Shown here piece by piece: positions 7,354-15,428 of a DNA stretch of 25,325 nucleotides. Source of the DNA: JBBCJM01 sp037190175 (GTDB lineage Bacteria; Pseudomonadota; Alphaproteobacteria; Rhodobacterales; Rhodobacteraceae). The stretch is taken from NCBI GenBank assembly GCA_037190175.1, contig JBBCJM010000207.1, positions 1 through 25,325 on the forward strand, read 5' to 3'. Each line of letters starts with the position of its first letter. Position 1 is the stretch's first letter. Both the position numbers and the translations under genes were made by a program. Below the pieces are notes generated by a model. The model made no database searches and was not told where the DNA came from. It worked only from the letters and a program-made list of their open reading frames with translations.

Positions 7354-8307
7354 ATGCTGACGACCATCCTGCGCGCCGGCGCTGCCGCTGCCGCCCTGCT
7401 CTCTGCCGGCGCGGCCTTCGCCGACATCACCGTCTACACCGCCGGCCCCGCCTCGCTGATCGAAAAGCTGGCCGCGGGCTTTACCGGTGAGACCGGCATC
7501 AAGGTCGAGGTCTTCCAGGCCACCACCGGCCGCGTCATGGCCCGGATCGAGGCCGAGGCCGCCAATCCGGTGGTGGACGTGCTGATCTCGGCCTCGTGGG
7601 ATACCGCGACCGATTTCGCGGCGCGCGGCTGGCTGGTGCCCTACACCAGCCCGTACGCGGCCACCGTGCCGGATTTCCTCAAGACCGACACCGCCGTCGC
7701 GCAGGGCGTCTCGGCGCTGGCCATCGCGTGGAACCCGTCCTCGAACACGCCGCGGCCCACGGAATGGGCCGATCTGGTCCGGCCGGAATACAAGGATCTG
7801 GTGAACCTGCCCGACCCGGCGCAATCCGGCGCCTCGTTCGAGCTGGTCGCGGCGCTGTCGGGCACCCAGGGCTGGGGCCTGTTCGAGGGGCTGGCCGCCA
7901 ACGGCGCCATCGTCGCCGGCGCCAATGCCGAGGCGCTGAACCCGGTGCTGCAAGGGGCCAAGGCCGCCGTTTTCGGCGCGGTGGACTACATCTCGCTGAA
8001 CGGCCAGGCCAAGGGCGAATCCATCGAGGTGATCTTTCCCGAAGGCGGCACCGTGATCGCGCCGCGCCCGGTGATGATCCTGAACTGGTCCAGGAATCAG
8101 GACGATGCGAGGAAATTCGTCGACTACATCCTGTCGGACGAAGGCCAGGCCATCGTCGCGGGCGAAAGCCTGATGCCCGCCCGCACCGACGTGGCGGCCG
8201 ACCGCCCGCTGATCGCCGACCTGAAGATCCTGCCGATCGACGCCGAGGCCGTCTACGGCAAGCGCGCCGAGACGCTGGAGACCTTCGGCAAGACCTTCGC
8301 GAAGTAA
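7354..8307 (+). CDS. Periplasmic binding protein of the rightward Fbp/AEP-type importer
   Basis: The 317-residue protein begins with a clear signal peptide (MLTTILRAGAAAAALLSAGAAFA, mature from about Asp24) and GAGG lies upstream of the ATG. The mature part is an extracellular solute-binding protein family 1 domain: ITVYTAGPASLIEKLAAGFTG, VEVFQATTGRVMARIEAE, VDVLISASWD, ALAIAWNPSS, WADLVRPEYK, and a C-terminal ARKFVDYILSDEGQ. It resembles the leftward binding protein in layout but is clearly diverged; GWDYYQ there is GWGLFEG here. No tandem tyrosine pair is present, which argues against FbpA-type iron binding. It sits directly downstream of a PHO-box-controlled ATPase and shares the window with phosphonate catabolic genes. 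A phosphonate such as 2-aminoethylphosphonate or phosphonoacetate is therefore a reasonable ligand, but unproven. Confidence 0.92.
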   Translation: MLTTILRAGAAAAALLSAGAAFADITVYTAGPASLIEKLAAGFTGETGIKVEVFQATTGRVMARIEAEAANPVVDVLISASWDTATDFAARGWLVPYTSPYAATVPDFLKTDTAVAQGVSALAIAWNPSSNTPRPTEWADLVRPEYKDLVNLPDPAQSGASFELVAALSGTQGWGLFEGLAANGAIVAGANAEALNPVLQGAKAAVFGAVDYISLNGQAKGESIEVIFPEGGTVIAPRPVMILNWSRNQDDARKFVDYILSDEGQAIVAGESLMPARTDVAADRPLIADLKILPIDAEAVYGKRAETLETFGKTFAK

Positions 8308-8313
8308 GCCACC

Positions 8314-9987
8314 ATGGCGCGGCCACGCGAGGGGGTCGGCCCCTCGGTCATCATCGCGGCGGCGGGGCTGGTCCTGGTCGTGGCCGTGCCGTTCCTGTTC
8401 ATCGTCGGGCAGGCGATCTTTCCCCAGCTGGGGCGCGGCTCGCTCGCCGCGCCCTTTTCGGCGCTGGGGGCTGCGCTGGGCGATGCGCGGCTGATCGGCA
8501 TGACGGCGAACACGCTGGCGCTGGGCGCGCTGGTCGTGGTGCTGTCGGCGCTGGTCGCGGTGCCGCTGGCCGTCCTGCGCGCGCTGTTCCGGGTGCCGGG
8601 CGCGGTGCTCTGGGACCTCATGTTCCTGATCCCCTTCATGATCCCGCCCTATATCGCCACCCTGGGCTGGATCATGACCCTGCAACCCCGGGGCTATCTG
8701 GCGCAGGTCGCGGGCTTCGACCTCGCGTCCTTCCTGTTCTCGGTCTCCGGCATCGTCTTCGTGATGACGCTGAACACCTTTCCGGTTGTCTATTTCGCCG
8801 TCTCGCGCACGGTCGCGGCGGTGGGGTCGCGCTATGCCGACGTGGCGCGGGTGTTCGGCGCCAGCCCGACGCGGGCCTTCCGGCGGATCACCCTGCCGCT
8901 GTCCACGCCGGGCCTTGCCGCCAGCCTGCTCCTGGTCTTCGCCATGGCGATCGAGGAATACGGCACCCCTGCCGCGCTGGGGCGACGGGCCGGGTTCGAG
9001 GTGCTGGTGACCGCCATCGACCTGCGCGTGTCGGACTGGCCCATCGACCTGCCGGGCGCGGCGATCCTGTCGCTGGTGCTGGTGGTGCTGTCCTTCGGCG
9101 CCTTCCTGCTGCAACGCTGGATCCTGACCCGGCGGTCGTATGAGACCACCACCGGCAAGCCGCAGGACAGCGCCAGGCGTCCCCTCGGCCCCTGGCGGGG
9201 GCCGGTCGTGGCCCTGTTCGCGGGGGTCGCCTTCGTCGCCACCGGCCTGCCGCTGCTGGCGATCCTCGCCACGGCGATGAGCCGCACGATCTCGGGCGGG
9301 CTGGTCTGGTCGAACCTCGGCCTGTCGAATTTCGCCGCGATCCTGGGGGATACGAGCGGGGCGCTGAAGGCGCTGGGGATGAGCCTGTCGCTGGGCCTCG
9401 GCGCCGCGCTGGTCACCGGCCTGCTGGGGGCGCTGTCGGCCTATGCGGTGGTGAAGTCGCAGGTGCGGGGCAGGGGGGTACTGGACGCGCTGACCATCCT
9501 GCCCAACGCCCTGCCGGGGATCGTGGTCGCCGTGGGGCTGATCCTGGCCTGGAACCAGCCCTGGCTGCCGGCCACCCCCTACAACACGGCGCTGATCCTG
9601 CTCCTGGCCTATTGCTGCATCCTGCTGCCGCAGCCGGTGCGCTATGCCACCGCCGCCTTCCACCAGATCGGCGACAACCTCGAGGCCGCGGCGCGCGTCT
9701 CCGGCGCCACCCCGCTGGTGGCCCTGCGCCGCATCCTGCTGCCCTTGATCATGCCCAGCCTGCTGGCCGCGATGCTGCTGGTCTTCGCGGTGGCCACGCG
9801 CGAGCTGGTGGCCTCGGTCGTCGTGGCGCCGGTGGGCGTCTCGACCATCTCGACCTATATCTGGCGGCAGTTCGAACAGGGATCCATCGGCCTCGGCATG
9901 GCCATGGCCTTCGTCGCGATCCTGATCACCACCGCCCTGCCGCTGATCGTCCTGAGCCTGATGGGCCGGAGGGGCAGCCTGTTGTGA
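8314..9987 (+). CDS. Fused ABC permease of the rightward Fbp/AEP-type importer
   Basis: The 557-residue inner-membrane protein has about twelve transmembrane segments and two permease domains. The EAA loops read YADVARVFGASPTRAFRRIT in the first half and LEAAARVSGATPLVALRRIL in the second. A polar linker (RRSYETTTGKPQDSARRPLG, about residues 273-292) separates the halves. It starts 6 bp after the binding-protein stop and ends the rightward operon; phnY converges on it from the other side. Fused permeases of this size are typical of iron, thiamine and 2-aminoethylphosphonate importers. The PHO box upstream of the operon supports the phosphonate reading. No recognisable Shine-Dalgarno is strong here, and coupling to the gene before is likely. 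Confidence 0.93.
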   Translation: MARPREGVGPSVIIAAAGLVLVVAVPFLFIVGQAIFPQLGRGSLAAPFSALGAALGDARLIGMTANTLALGALVVVLSALVAVPLAVLRALFRVPGAVLWDLMFLIPFMIPPYIATLGWIMTLQPRGYLAQVAGFDLASFLFSVSGIVFVMTLNTFPVVYFAVSRTVAAVGSRYADVARVFGASPTRAFRRITLPLSTPGLAASLLLVFAMAIEEYGTPAALGRRAGFEVLVTAIDLRVSDWPIDLPGAAILSLVLVVLSFGAFLLQRWILTRRSYETTTGKPQDSARRPLGPWRGPVVALFAGVAFVATGLPLLAILATAMSRTISGGLVWSNLGLSNFAAILGDTSGALKALGMSLSLGLGAALVTGLLGALSAYAVVKSQVRGRGVLDALTILPNALPGIVVAVGLILAWNQPWLPATPYNTALILLLAYCCILLPQPVRYATAAFHQIGDNLEAAARVSGATPLVALRRILLPLIMPSLLAAMLLVFAVATRELVASVVVAPVGVSTISTYIWRQFEQGSIGLGMAMAFVAILITTALPLIVLSLMGRRGSLL

Positions 9988-10055
9988 CGCCGATCCGGTG
10001 GCTTGTCAGCGTCGCCGGGAACGATTTCCCCGCCGAGAGTGGATCAAGACCCCCA

Positions 10056-10081
10056 TGACCCCTCGCCCGTGAGACGGGTCA
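10056..10081. terminator. Possible bidirectional terminator hairpin
   Basis: TGACCC (10056-10061) pairs with GGGTCA (10076-10081), with an inner CTC/GAG that could extend the stem. It lies in the 91-bp gap between the convergent permease (ends 9987) and phnY (ends 10079), and overlaps the phnY stop codon. No T-run follows on either strand, so termination efficiency is doubtful. Nothing else was seen in the gap. Confidence 0.35.
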
Positions 10082-11524
10082 CTCCCAGGGCAGCGAGAAC
10101 GTCTTGACGTTGGTAAAGCTCTTCATCGCCTCGATCACCCCTTCCTTGGTGCCGTTGCCGGACTCCTTGATCCCGCCGAAGGGCGACATCTCGATGCGAT
10201 AGCCGGGGACTTCCCAGATGTTGACGGTTCCCACCTTCAGCCCGGCGATATACCTCTGCATCCGCCGGAAGTCGTTGGTGCAGACGCCCGAGGACAGGCC
10301 GAAGGCGGTCGCGTTGGAGATCGCCATGGTCGCCGCGTCGTCGTCGGGCACGCGCACCAGGGGGATGACGGGGCCGAAGGTCTCCTCCATCACCAGGCCG
10401 CTGTCGAAGGGCACGCGATCGACCACGATGGGCGGCAGCAGCGCCCCCCTGCGGCCGGGGTGATGGAGGATCCGCGCCCCCGCCGCCTCGGCCTCGAACA
10501 CCCGGCGCTCGAAGGTCTCGGCCGCGGTCTCGCTCACCACGCAGCCCAGCTCGACGGCCGGATCCATGGGATCGCCGAACCGCAGCGCCCTGGCCCGTTC
10601 CAGCACCAGCGGCGCGAAGCGGTCGGCCACGCTGTCCTGCACCAGGATGCGCTTGACCGCCGTGCACCGCTGGCCCGAGTTCCGCGTGGCCCCGGCCACG
10701 GCCAGGTCGGCGGCCCTGGCCAGGTCGGCATCGCCCAGGTCCGCGCAGACGATCAGCGGATCGTTGCCGCCGAGTTCCAGCACCTGCCGCTTGTAGACCG
10801 CCCGGGCCGCGATCAGCTTGCCCACCGCGACCCCGCCGGTGAAGGTGATCAGGTCGAAATCGGGATTGGCGACCATCTCGTCGCCGATCTCGGCCGGCCA
10901 GCCGGTGACGACCGAAAGCATCTCGGGCGGCAGGCCCGCCTCGTAGAGCGCATCGGCCAGCCAGATCGCCGTCAGCGGCGTGAGTTCGGCCGGCTTCACC
11001 ACGATGCAGTTGTTGGTGGCGATGGCCGGCGCGATCTTGTGGCTGACCATGTTCAGCGGATGGTTGAACGGGGTGATCGCCGAGATCGCCCGCAAGGGCT
11101 CGCGCAGGGTGAAGATCTTGCGCGCCTTGCCCTGCGGGGTCACGTCGCAGGAGAAGATCTCGCCGTCGTCGCGGATGCACAACTGGCCCGACAGGGTGAA
11201 CACGTCGCAGGCGCGCCCGATCTCGTAGCGTGCATCCGCCAGCGAAATGCCCAGTTCGGCGGTGATGAGCGGGGCCAGTTCCGCCTTGCGGTCGTCGATG
11301 ATGCGGGCGGCATTCAGCAGGACCCTTTGCCGTTCGTAGCGGGTCAGCCGGGGCTCGTAGGCCCTGGCGATGGCAAAGGCCTCGCGCACATGCTCGGCCT
11401 TGCCGGCCGGGACGGAACCGACCTGTTCGCCCGTATAGGGGTAGAACACCGGGATCCGCTCGGGGCTGTCGACCCTGCGCCCGGCTATGCGCATCGCCTC
11501 GTGCCGCATCGGGATGGGGGGCAT
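10079..11524 (-). CDS. phnY: Phosphonoacetaldehyde dehydrogenase PhnY
   Basis: PhnY oxidises phosphonoacetaldehyde to phosphonoacetate with NAD+ in the cytoplasm. The 481-residue protein is a full-length aldehyde dehydrogenase: TPFNHPLN with the oxyanion Asn154, the cofactor lysine in VVKPAE, FTGGVAVG, the general base Glu250 in VLELGGND, and the nucleophile Cys287 in SGQRC. The later EETFGPV and SPFGGIKESG motifs are also intact. It follows phnA directly. The ATG at 11524 has GAGGAG 7 bp upstream, overlapping the phnA stop, so I prefer it to an upstream in-frame start at 11569. The PhnY call rests mainly on its pairing with an unmistakable PhnA plus overall family likeness. No PhnW transaminase is nearby, so the aldehyde probably has another source. 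Confidence 0.88.
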   Translation of the reverse strand: MPPIPMRHEAMRIAGRRVDSPERIPVFYPYTGEQVGSVPAGKAEHVREAFAIARAYEPRLTRYERQRVLLNAARIIDDRKAELAPLITAELGISLADARYEIGRACDVFTLSGQLCIRDDGEIFSCDVTPQGKARKIFTLREPLRAISAITPFNHPLNMVSHKIAPAIATNNCIVVKPAELTPLTAIWLADALYEAGLPPEMLSVVTGWPAEIGDEMVANPDFDLITFTGGVAVGKLIAARAVYKRQVLELGGNDPLIVCADLGDADLARAADLAVAGATRNSGQRCTAVKRILVQDSVADRFAPLVLERARALRFGDPMDPAVELGCVVSETAAETFERRVFEAEAAGARILHHPGRRGALLPPIVVDRVPFDSGLVMEETFGPVIPLVRVPDDDAATMAISNATAFGLSSGVCTNDFRRMQRYIAGLKVGTVNIWEVPGYRIEMSPFGGIKESGNGTKEGVIEAMKSFTNVKTFSLPWE

Positions 11525-11534
11525 CGCCGGCTCC

Positions 11535-12782
11535 TCAGCCCGCCGCCCGGCAGGCGACGTGGAACGCATCGAAATTGCGCAGGGCGGGGGCCTCGGCCAG
11601 GTCGACCGCGCGGTTCACGATGAAGGGCACCCGCTGCTCGGCCAGCCCGCCATGGCTGCGCAGCGGCTCGGTCAGGGCGGCGAGGTCGTGGCGGCCGGCG
11701 CTGGTGCCGATGGCGGTATCCGCGGTCGAGGTCAGCACGATGTCGCCGATCCGGTCGGCGGGTAGCTCGAACCGCTCGGCCGCCTGCTCGCGGGTCAGCA
11801 CCACGTCGATGCCGGGCCGGGCGCGCAGCCGGGCGATCAGGTCCGCGGTGTCCACCCCGGCCGGCAGATAGGCGGTGGCGAAGGAGCCCAGGGCCCCGTG
11901 ATGCACGACATAGGGGTCGGTGATCGGCAGGATCAGCCGCGCCGCCGCCTGGCCCAGCCATGCGTCCAGCAGGTCCTGCACATAGATCACCGCCGGCGAG
12001 CCGTCGGGCAGGTGCTTGGGCTGCATTCCGTGGTCGGCCGTCACCACGATCGCCGCCCCCGCCGCGTCGAGCCGGCCGAGATAGCGGTCGAACATGGCAT
12101 GGAACGCGTTCGCCACCGGATCGCCCGGCGGGTGCCTGTGCTGGATGTAGTCGGTGGTGGTCAGGTACATCACCTCCGGCCTGAACTCGGCCAGCAGCCT
12201 GACCCCGGCGGCGAAGACGAATTCCGACAGGTCGGCGGAATAGACCTCGGGCACCGGCCGGCCCAGCCAGGCGCTGGCGTCGGCTATCCCGTTCTGCGCC
12301 ATGGTGGTGGCGCCGGCCCTCTCGGACGAAAAGCAGATCGCCCGCCCCGTGTCGCAGCGCAGCCCGGCCCCCAGCAGCGCGCGCAGCTTGTCCTTGGCGG
12401 TGACGATGCAGACCCTGGCGCCGGCGTCGTGGAACGCCTGGAACACGGTGGGCGCGCGCAGGAAGCGCGGGTCGTTCATCATCACTTCCTGCCCGGTCTC
12501 GGGCTCGTACAGGTAATTGCCGCAGATGCCGTGGACCGCCGGCGGGCGGCCGGTGGCGATGGACAGGTTGTTGGGGTTGGTGAAGCTCGGCATCGCCGAA
12601 TGGGCGATGCGGTCGGTTCCCCCGGTGCGGATCCGCGCCAGTTCCGGCATCAGCCCCGCCTCGATGGCCGCCTCCAGATAGGCCGGCTCGCAGCCGTCCA
12701 GGCAGATGACGACCACCGGGCGCCGGGGCCAGGGGTATTCGCGGCCATTGACGACAACGGAGGCGGGGTGGTGCTGGGTCAT
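11535..12782 (-). CDS. phnA: Phosphonoacetate hydrolase PhnA
   Basis: PhnA hydrolyses the C-P bond of phosphonoacetate to acetate and phosphate. The 415-residue protein belongs to the alkaline phosphatase superfamily. Every ligand of the two-zinc site I recall for the Sinorhizobium enzyme falls at the same residue number: Asp29 (ICLDGCEP), nucleophile Thr68 (MPSFTNPNN), Asp211 and His215 (TTTDYIQH), Asp250 and His251 (VTADHGM), and His377 (RSHGG). This makes the assignment very secure. The ATG at 12782 is preceded by AAGGAAG. A LysR-type operator candidate lies 53-69 bp upstream, so phnA-phnY appears to be its own transcription unit, separate from the HAD gene that ends at 12877. Its product phosphate would feed the cell under the same conditions that switch on the PHO-box importers. 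Confidence 0.96.
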   Translation of the reverse strand: MTQHHPASVVVNGREYPWPRRPVVVICLDGCEPAYLEAAIEAGLMPELARIRTGGTDRIAHSAMPSFTNPNNLSIATGRPPAVHGICGNYLYEPETGQEVMMNDPRFLRAPTVFQAFHDAGARVCIVTAKDKLRALLGAGLRCDTGRAICFSSERAGATTMAQNGIADASAWLGRPVPEVYSADLSEFVFAAGVRLLAEFRPEVMYLTTTDYIQHRHPPGDPVANAFHAMFDRYLGRLDAAGAAIVVTADHGMQPKHLPDGSPAVIYVQDLLDAWLGQAAARLILPITDPYVVHHGALGSFATAYLPAGVDTADLIARLRARPGIDVVLTREQAAERFELPADRIGDIVLTSTADTAIGTSAGRHDLAALTEPLRSHGGLAEQRVPFIVNRAVDLAEAPALRNFDAFHVACRAAG

Positions 12783-12834
12783 CGGTCTTCCTTCGGCCGG
12801 GCGGTTCTTTCTGGATCAGTGGCCGACATTTTTT

Positions 12835-12851
12835 AAATGGATAATTTCGAT
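12835..12851. promoter_or_regulatory. LysR-type operator candidate, site 1 (before phnA)
   Basis: AAATGGATAATTTCGAT lies in the 94-bp AT-rich gap between the HAD gene stop and the phnA ATG. It matches sites 2 (21564-21580) and 3 (24365-24381) at 15 and 13 of 17 positions, respectively. The inner dyad here is GAT-N7-ATC, where the other sites have CAT-N7-ATG. A run of T/A at 12831-12837 could be part of the phnA promoter. Confidence 0.7.
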
Positions 12852-12876
12852 CACATGGATTGATTTCTTGGATGGA

Positions 12877-13551
12877 TCAGCGCAGCGTCCCGGCCAGGCT
12901 TTCGAAATCGTCGAAACGGTCGAGCACCGCATCCGCTCCCAGCGCGGACGGCGGGGTATCGGCATAGCCCCAGGACACCGCGATGGCCTTCAGCCCCGCG
13001 CCGTGGGCCGCCTGCACGTCATAGACCGTATCGCCCACCATCACCGCGCCCCCGGGCGCTGCGCCCAGCCGCGCCAGCAGGCAGGTGATCGCCGCGGGAT
13101 CGGGCTTGCGCGCCCGGAAGGTGTCGGCGCCGCAGATCAGGTCCAGCAGATGCCCCAGGCCCAGCCCGCCGAGGATCCGCCGCGCGACCGCTTCCGACTT
13201 GTTCGTGCAGACCGCCCGCCTGACACCCCGGTCCCCCAGCCGCGCCAGCAGCGCCCCCGCGCCGGGAAAGGCCCGGGTCGAGGCCAGCAGGTCCGCCTCG
13301 TAATAGATCTGCGCCGCCCTTGCCCGTGCCGCGATCCCGTCCTCGGACAGGGCGACGCCGTGCAGCGAATAGGCCCGCAGGATCCGCCCGCGCGCGCCGT
13401 TGCCGATCAGGCCGCGGCCCTGCGCGGTATCGACCGGCGGCAGCCCGTCGTCCTGCAGCACGCGATTGACCGCGCGCATGATGTCCCCGATGCTGTCGAC
13501 CAGCGTGCCGTCGAGGTCGAAGAGCACGGTGTCGAACGGGGGGCCGGTCAT
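12877..13551 (-). CDS. HAD-superfamily phosphatase, Gph-like
   Basis: The 224-residue protein is a HAD phosphatase of the phosphoglycolate phosphatase type: motif I LFDLDGTLVD (Asp12, Asp14), motif II VCTNKS (Thr116), Lys149 in RARKPDP, and motif III MVGDTVYD (Asp174, Asp178). A helical cap lies between residues 20 and 95. It should remove phosphate from a small phosphorylated metabolite in the cytoplasm. It lacks the DWAGT-type motif I of phosphonatase PhnX, so I do not call it a C-P hydrolase. Its ATG overlaps the stop of the TIM-barrel gene (ATGA). It is the last gene of the long leftward operon, and the phnA promoter region follows its stop. Its substrate may be a sugar or alcohol phosphate formed from the imported compound (inference). 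Confidence 0.9.
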   Translation of the reverse strand: MTGPPFDTVLFDLDGTLVDSIGDIMRAVNRVLQDDGLPPVDTAQGRGLIGNGARGRILRAYSLHGVALSEDGIAARARAAQIYYEADLLASTRAFPGAGALLARLGDRGVRRAVCTNKSEAVARRILGGLGLGHLLDLICGADTFRARKPDPAAITCLLARLGAAPGGAVMVGDTVYDVQAAHGAGLKAIAVSWGYADTPPSALGADAVLDRFDDFESLAGTLR

Positions 13552-14534
13552 CGCAGCACCCGGCGCGCGGCGTCCGGGTCCAGCGGGCGGCCGAGGCGGA
13601 TCCCGGCCGCGTCGGTCCGCGCCTTGAGCCAGGCCAGGCCGTTCAGGAACACCTCGGCCTCCAGCCCGCACAGCAGCGGCGCATCCGTCGCCGCCAGCGC
13701 CTTGCTGTCCAGGCAGTAGCGCGGCAGCCGGTAGGGCGGTGCAGCGGGCGCGAAGACCCCCTGTCCCCAGGCCGCGCCGCCCCGCCGGTCGGCCAGCGCG
13801 GGGTGATAGCCCCAGACGCTCTGGAAACAGGCGCTGTCCACGCCGGCGTCCAGCAGCCGGGCCAGCAGCTCCATCACCGGGACCGCGCCGGTTCCGATCT
13901 CCACCCCGATCACGCTGGGCCCGTGCTTGCCGTTGTGCGGCGGCTCCAGCACCACGTGATCCTTGAGGTGGCAGGTGCGCACCCAGGGCAGGATCGGCTC
14001 CAGCGCATCCCAGGGGTCTTCCTGCAGCACCATCGAGTTGCCGAAGTCGTAGACCGCCTGCACCCAGGGCGTGTTCACCCTGCGCAGCAGATGCGCCAGT
14101 TCGAGGCCGGTGAGGTCCTCGTGGTTCTCCAGGACGATCGGGATGCCCGCGCGTTCCGCCAAGGGCACCAGCCGGTCGAGGTCGCGCGCCGCCTTGTCGA
14201 TCCGCTCGCCCGTCCCGCCGTGGGGGCGGGTGAAGGTGCGCACATGGCGCGCGCCCAGCGTGCCGGCCAGCTCGAACACCCGTTCGAAGGTGTCGAACTC
14301 GGTGCCTGCATTGTCGAGGTCGATGACGAACCCCTCGCGTTCGAAGCGGTCGCGCAGCCGGGACAGATGCGCGGGCGAGGCCCCCGACAGCTCGCGGTAG
14401 AGCGGGGCATAGGCGGACAGCGCCAGGCCGGAAAAGCCGGCGGCGGCGGCGATGTCGATCAGCCGGAAGACATCGAACCGTTCGGCGTAGAGGTAGTTCA
14501 GCTTGAAGCTGTAGCTGTGCAGCATCAGGTGCAC
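13548..14534 (-). CDS. Sugar isomerase/epimerase-like TIM-barrel protein (paralogue 1, Gln at a metal position)
   Basis: The 328-residue protein belongs to the xylose isomerase-like TIM-barrel family (PF01261 type). Metal-site positions are Glu136 (VLENHEDL), Asp163 (YDFGN) and His189 (CHLKDHV). The fourth, normally Glu, is Gln238 (CFQSVWGY). The second copy in this window, at 23203-24204, has Glu there (CFENCYGY). The start is a GTG at 14534 with a good Shine-Dalgarno (AAAGGAG, 7 bp away), and it aligns with the N-terminus of the paralogue; an ATG at 14525 is the alternative. It begins 24 bp after the Dpp-type permease stop and overlaps the HAD gene. Such enzymes isomerise or epimerise sugars or keto-acids, or act as lyases. 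The reaction cannot be named from sequence. Confidence 0.87.
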   Translation of the reverse strand: MHLMLHSYSFKLNYLYAERFDVFRLIDIAAAAGFSGLALSAYAPLYRELSGASPAHLSRLRDRFEREGFVIDLDNAGTEFDTFERVFELAGTLGARHVRTFTRPHGGTGERIDKAARDLDRLVPLAERAGIPIVLENHEDLTGLELAHLLRRVNTPWVQAVYDFGNSMVLQEDPWDALEPILPWVRTCHLKDHVVLEPPHNGKHGPSVIGVEIGTGAVPVMELLARLLDAGVDSACFQSVWGYHPALADRRGGAAWGQGVFAPAAPPYRLPRYCLDSKALAATDAPLLCGLEAEVFLNGLAWLKARTDAAGIRLGRPLDPDAARRVLR

Positions 14535-14558
14535 GGGGCGGCTCCTTTCCGCGTCCGG

Positions 14559-15428
14559 TCAGTCCCCCAGCGTGGGGTCGAGATAATCGGCCAGCCAGTC
14601 GCCGAAGGTGCTGACCGCCAGCGTGGTGACGAAGATCACCAGCGCGGGCAGGACCGACATCCACCAGGCCGTCATGATGTAGTCGCGCCCGTTGCCCACC
14701 ATGTTGCCCAGGCTGGACTGCGGCGCCTGCACGCCCAGGCCGAGGAAGCTGAGGCTGGTCTCCAGCATGATCACCTGCGGGAAGGTCAGCGTCAGGCAGA
14801 CCAGCAGCGCGCCGGCGATGTTGGGCAGGATATGGCGCAGGTAGATCCGCGCCGGGCTGGCCCCCAGCACCTTCAGCGAGACGGCATAGCCCTGCCCCAG
14901 GGCGGCCAGCGTCATGCCCCGGGTGATGCGGGCATAGCGTTCCCAGCCGTAGAAGCCCATCACGCAGATGAACAGGATCAGGCTGTTGCCGAAGAAGGCC
15001 AGCACCGCCAGCACCAGCACCATGAAGGGCAAGGCCGCCTGATAGTCGATGGCCATCACCACCATCTCGTCCACCAGCCCGCCGAAATGCGCGGCGACGA
15101 AGCCCAGCGTGGTGCCGATGATCGCCCCGATCAGCGTGGCCACGATGGCGATCGAGACGCTGGTGCGGACCGACTGCAGCAGGCGCGAGTAGAGATCGCG
15201 CCCCAGGTCGTCGGTGCCCAGCGGATTGCGCCAGGCGCCGCCGTCGATCCAGACCGGCGGCCGCAGCCGGTTGCGCAGGTCGATGGCGGTATAGTCGTAA
15301 AGCGCGAGGTGGTCCGACCCCAGCGCCAGCACGACCATCAGCGCCATCCAGGCCATGGCGCAGAAGGCGGCGGCCCCCACCAGCGCAAACCCGATCCGCG
15401 GCCGGGGCACGGTTCTCGCCTCGCTCAT
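14559..15428 (-). CDS. Dpp-type ABC permease, DppC-like
   Basis: The 289-residue inner-membrane protein has one N-terminal membrane segment, then an extracytoplasmic stretch with the family motif NPLGTDDLGRD, then five further segments. The EAA loop reads YAVSLKVLGASPARIYLRHILPN. This is the DppC/OppC/GsiD architecture at the usual length. The ATG at 15428 overlaps the DppB-like stop (ATGA). It pairs with the DppB-like subunit, both ATPases and the binding protein at 21677-23206. Members import peptides, nickel, glutathione, opines or oligosaccharides, so the ligand must be judged from context. Confidence 0.94.
   Translation of the reverse strand: MSEARTVPRPRIGFALVGAAAFCAMAWMALMVVLALGSDHLALYDYTAIDLRNRLRPPVWIDGGAWRNPLGTDDLGRDLYSRLLQSVRTSVSIAIVATLIGAIIGTTLGFVAAHFGGLVDEMVVMAIDYQAALPFMVLVLAVLAFFGNSLILFICVMGFYGWERYARITRGMTLAALGQGYAVSLKVLGASPARIYLRHILPNIAGALLVCLTLTFPQVIMLETSLSFLGLGVQAPQSSLGNMVGNGRDYIMTAWWMSVLPALVIFVTTLAVSTFGDWLADYLDPTLGD

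Noticed and set aside
7240..9663. Very long open frame on the minus strand (807 codons) and a similar one at 1165-3219 on the plus strand
   Set aside because: Low-complexity Arg/Gly/Gln-rich translations antisense to clear importer genes; these are normal artefacts of GC-rich codon use.
1171..9987. Calling the two importers ferric iron (FbpABC) systems because a FecCD permease is nearby
   Set aside because: No tandem-tyrosine iron site is evident in the binding proteins, and PHO-box repeats lie upstream of both.
12877..13551. HAD protein as phosphonoacetaldehyde hydrolase (PhnX)
   Set aside because: Motif I is the Gph-type FDLDGT and the sequence lacks PhnX hallmarks, although the phosphonate context made it tempting.
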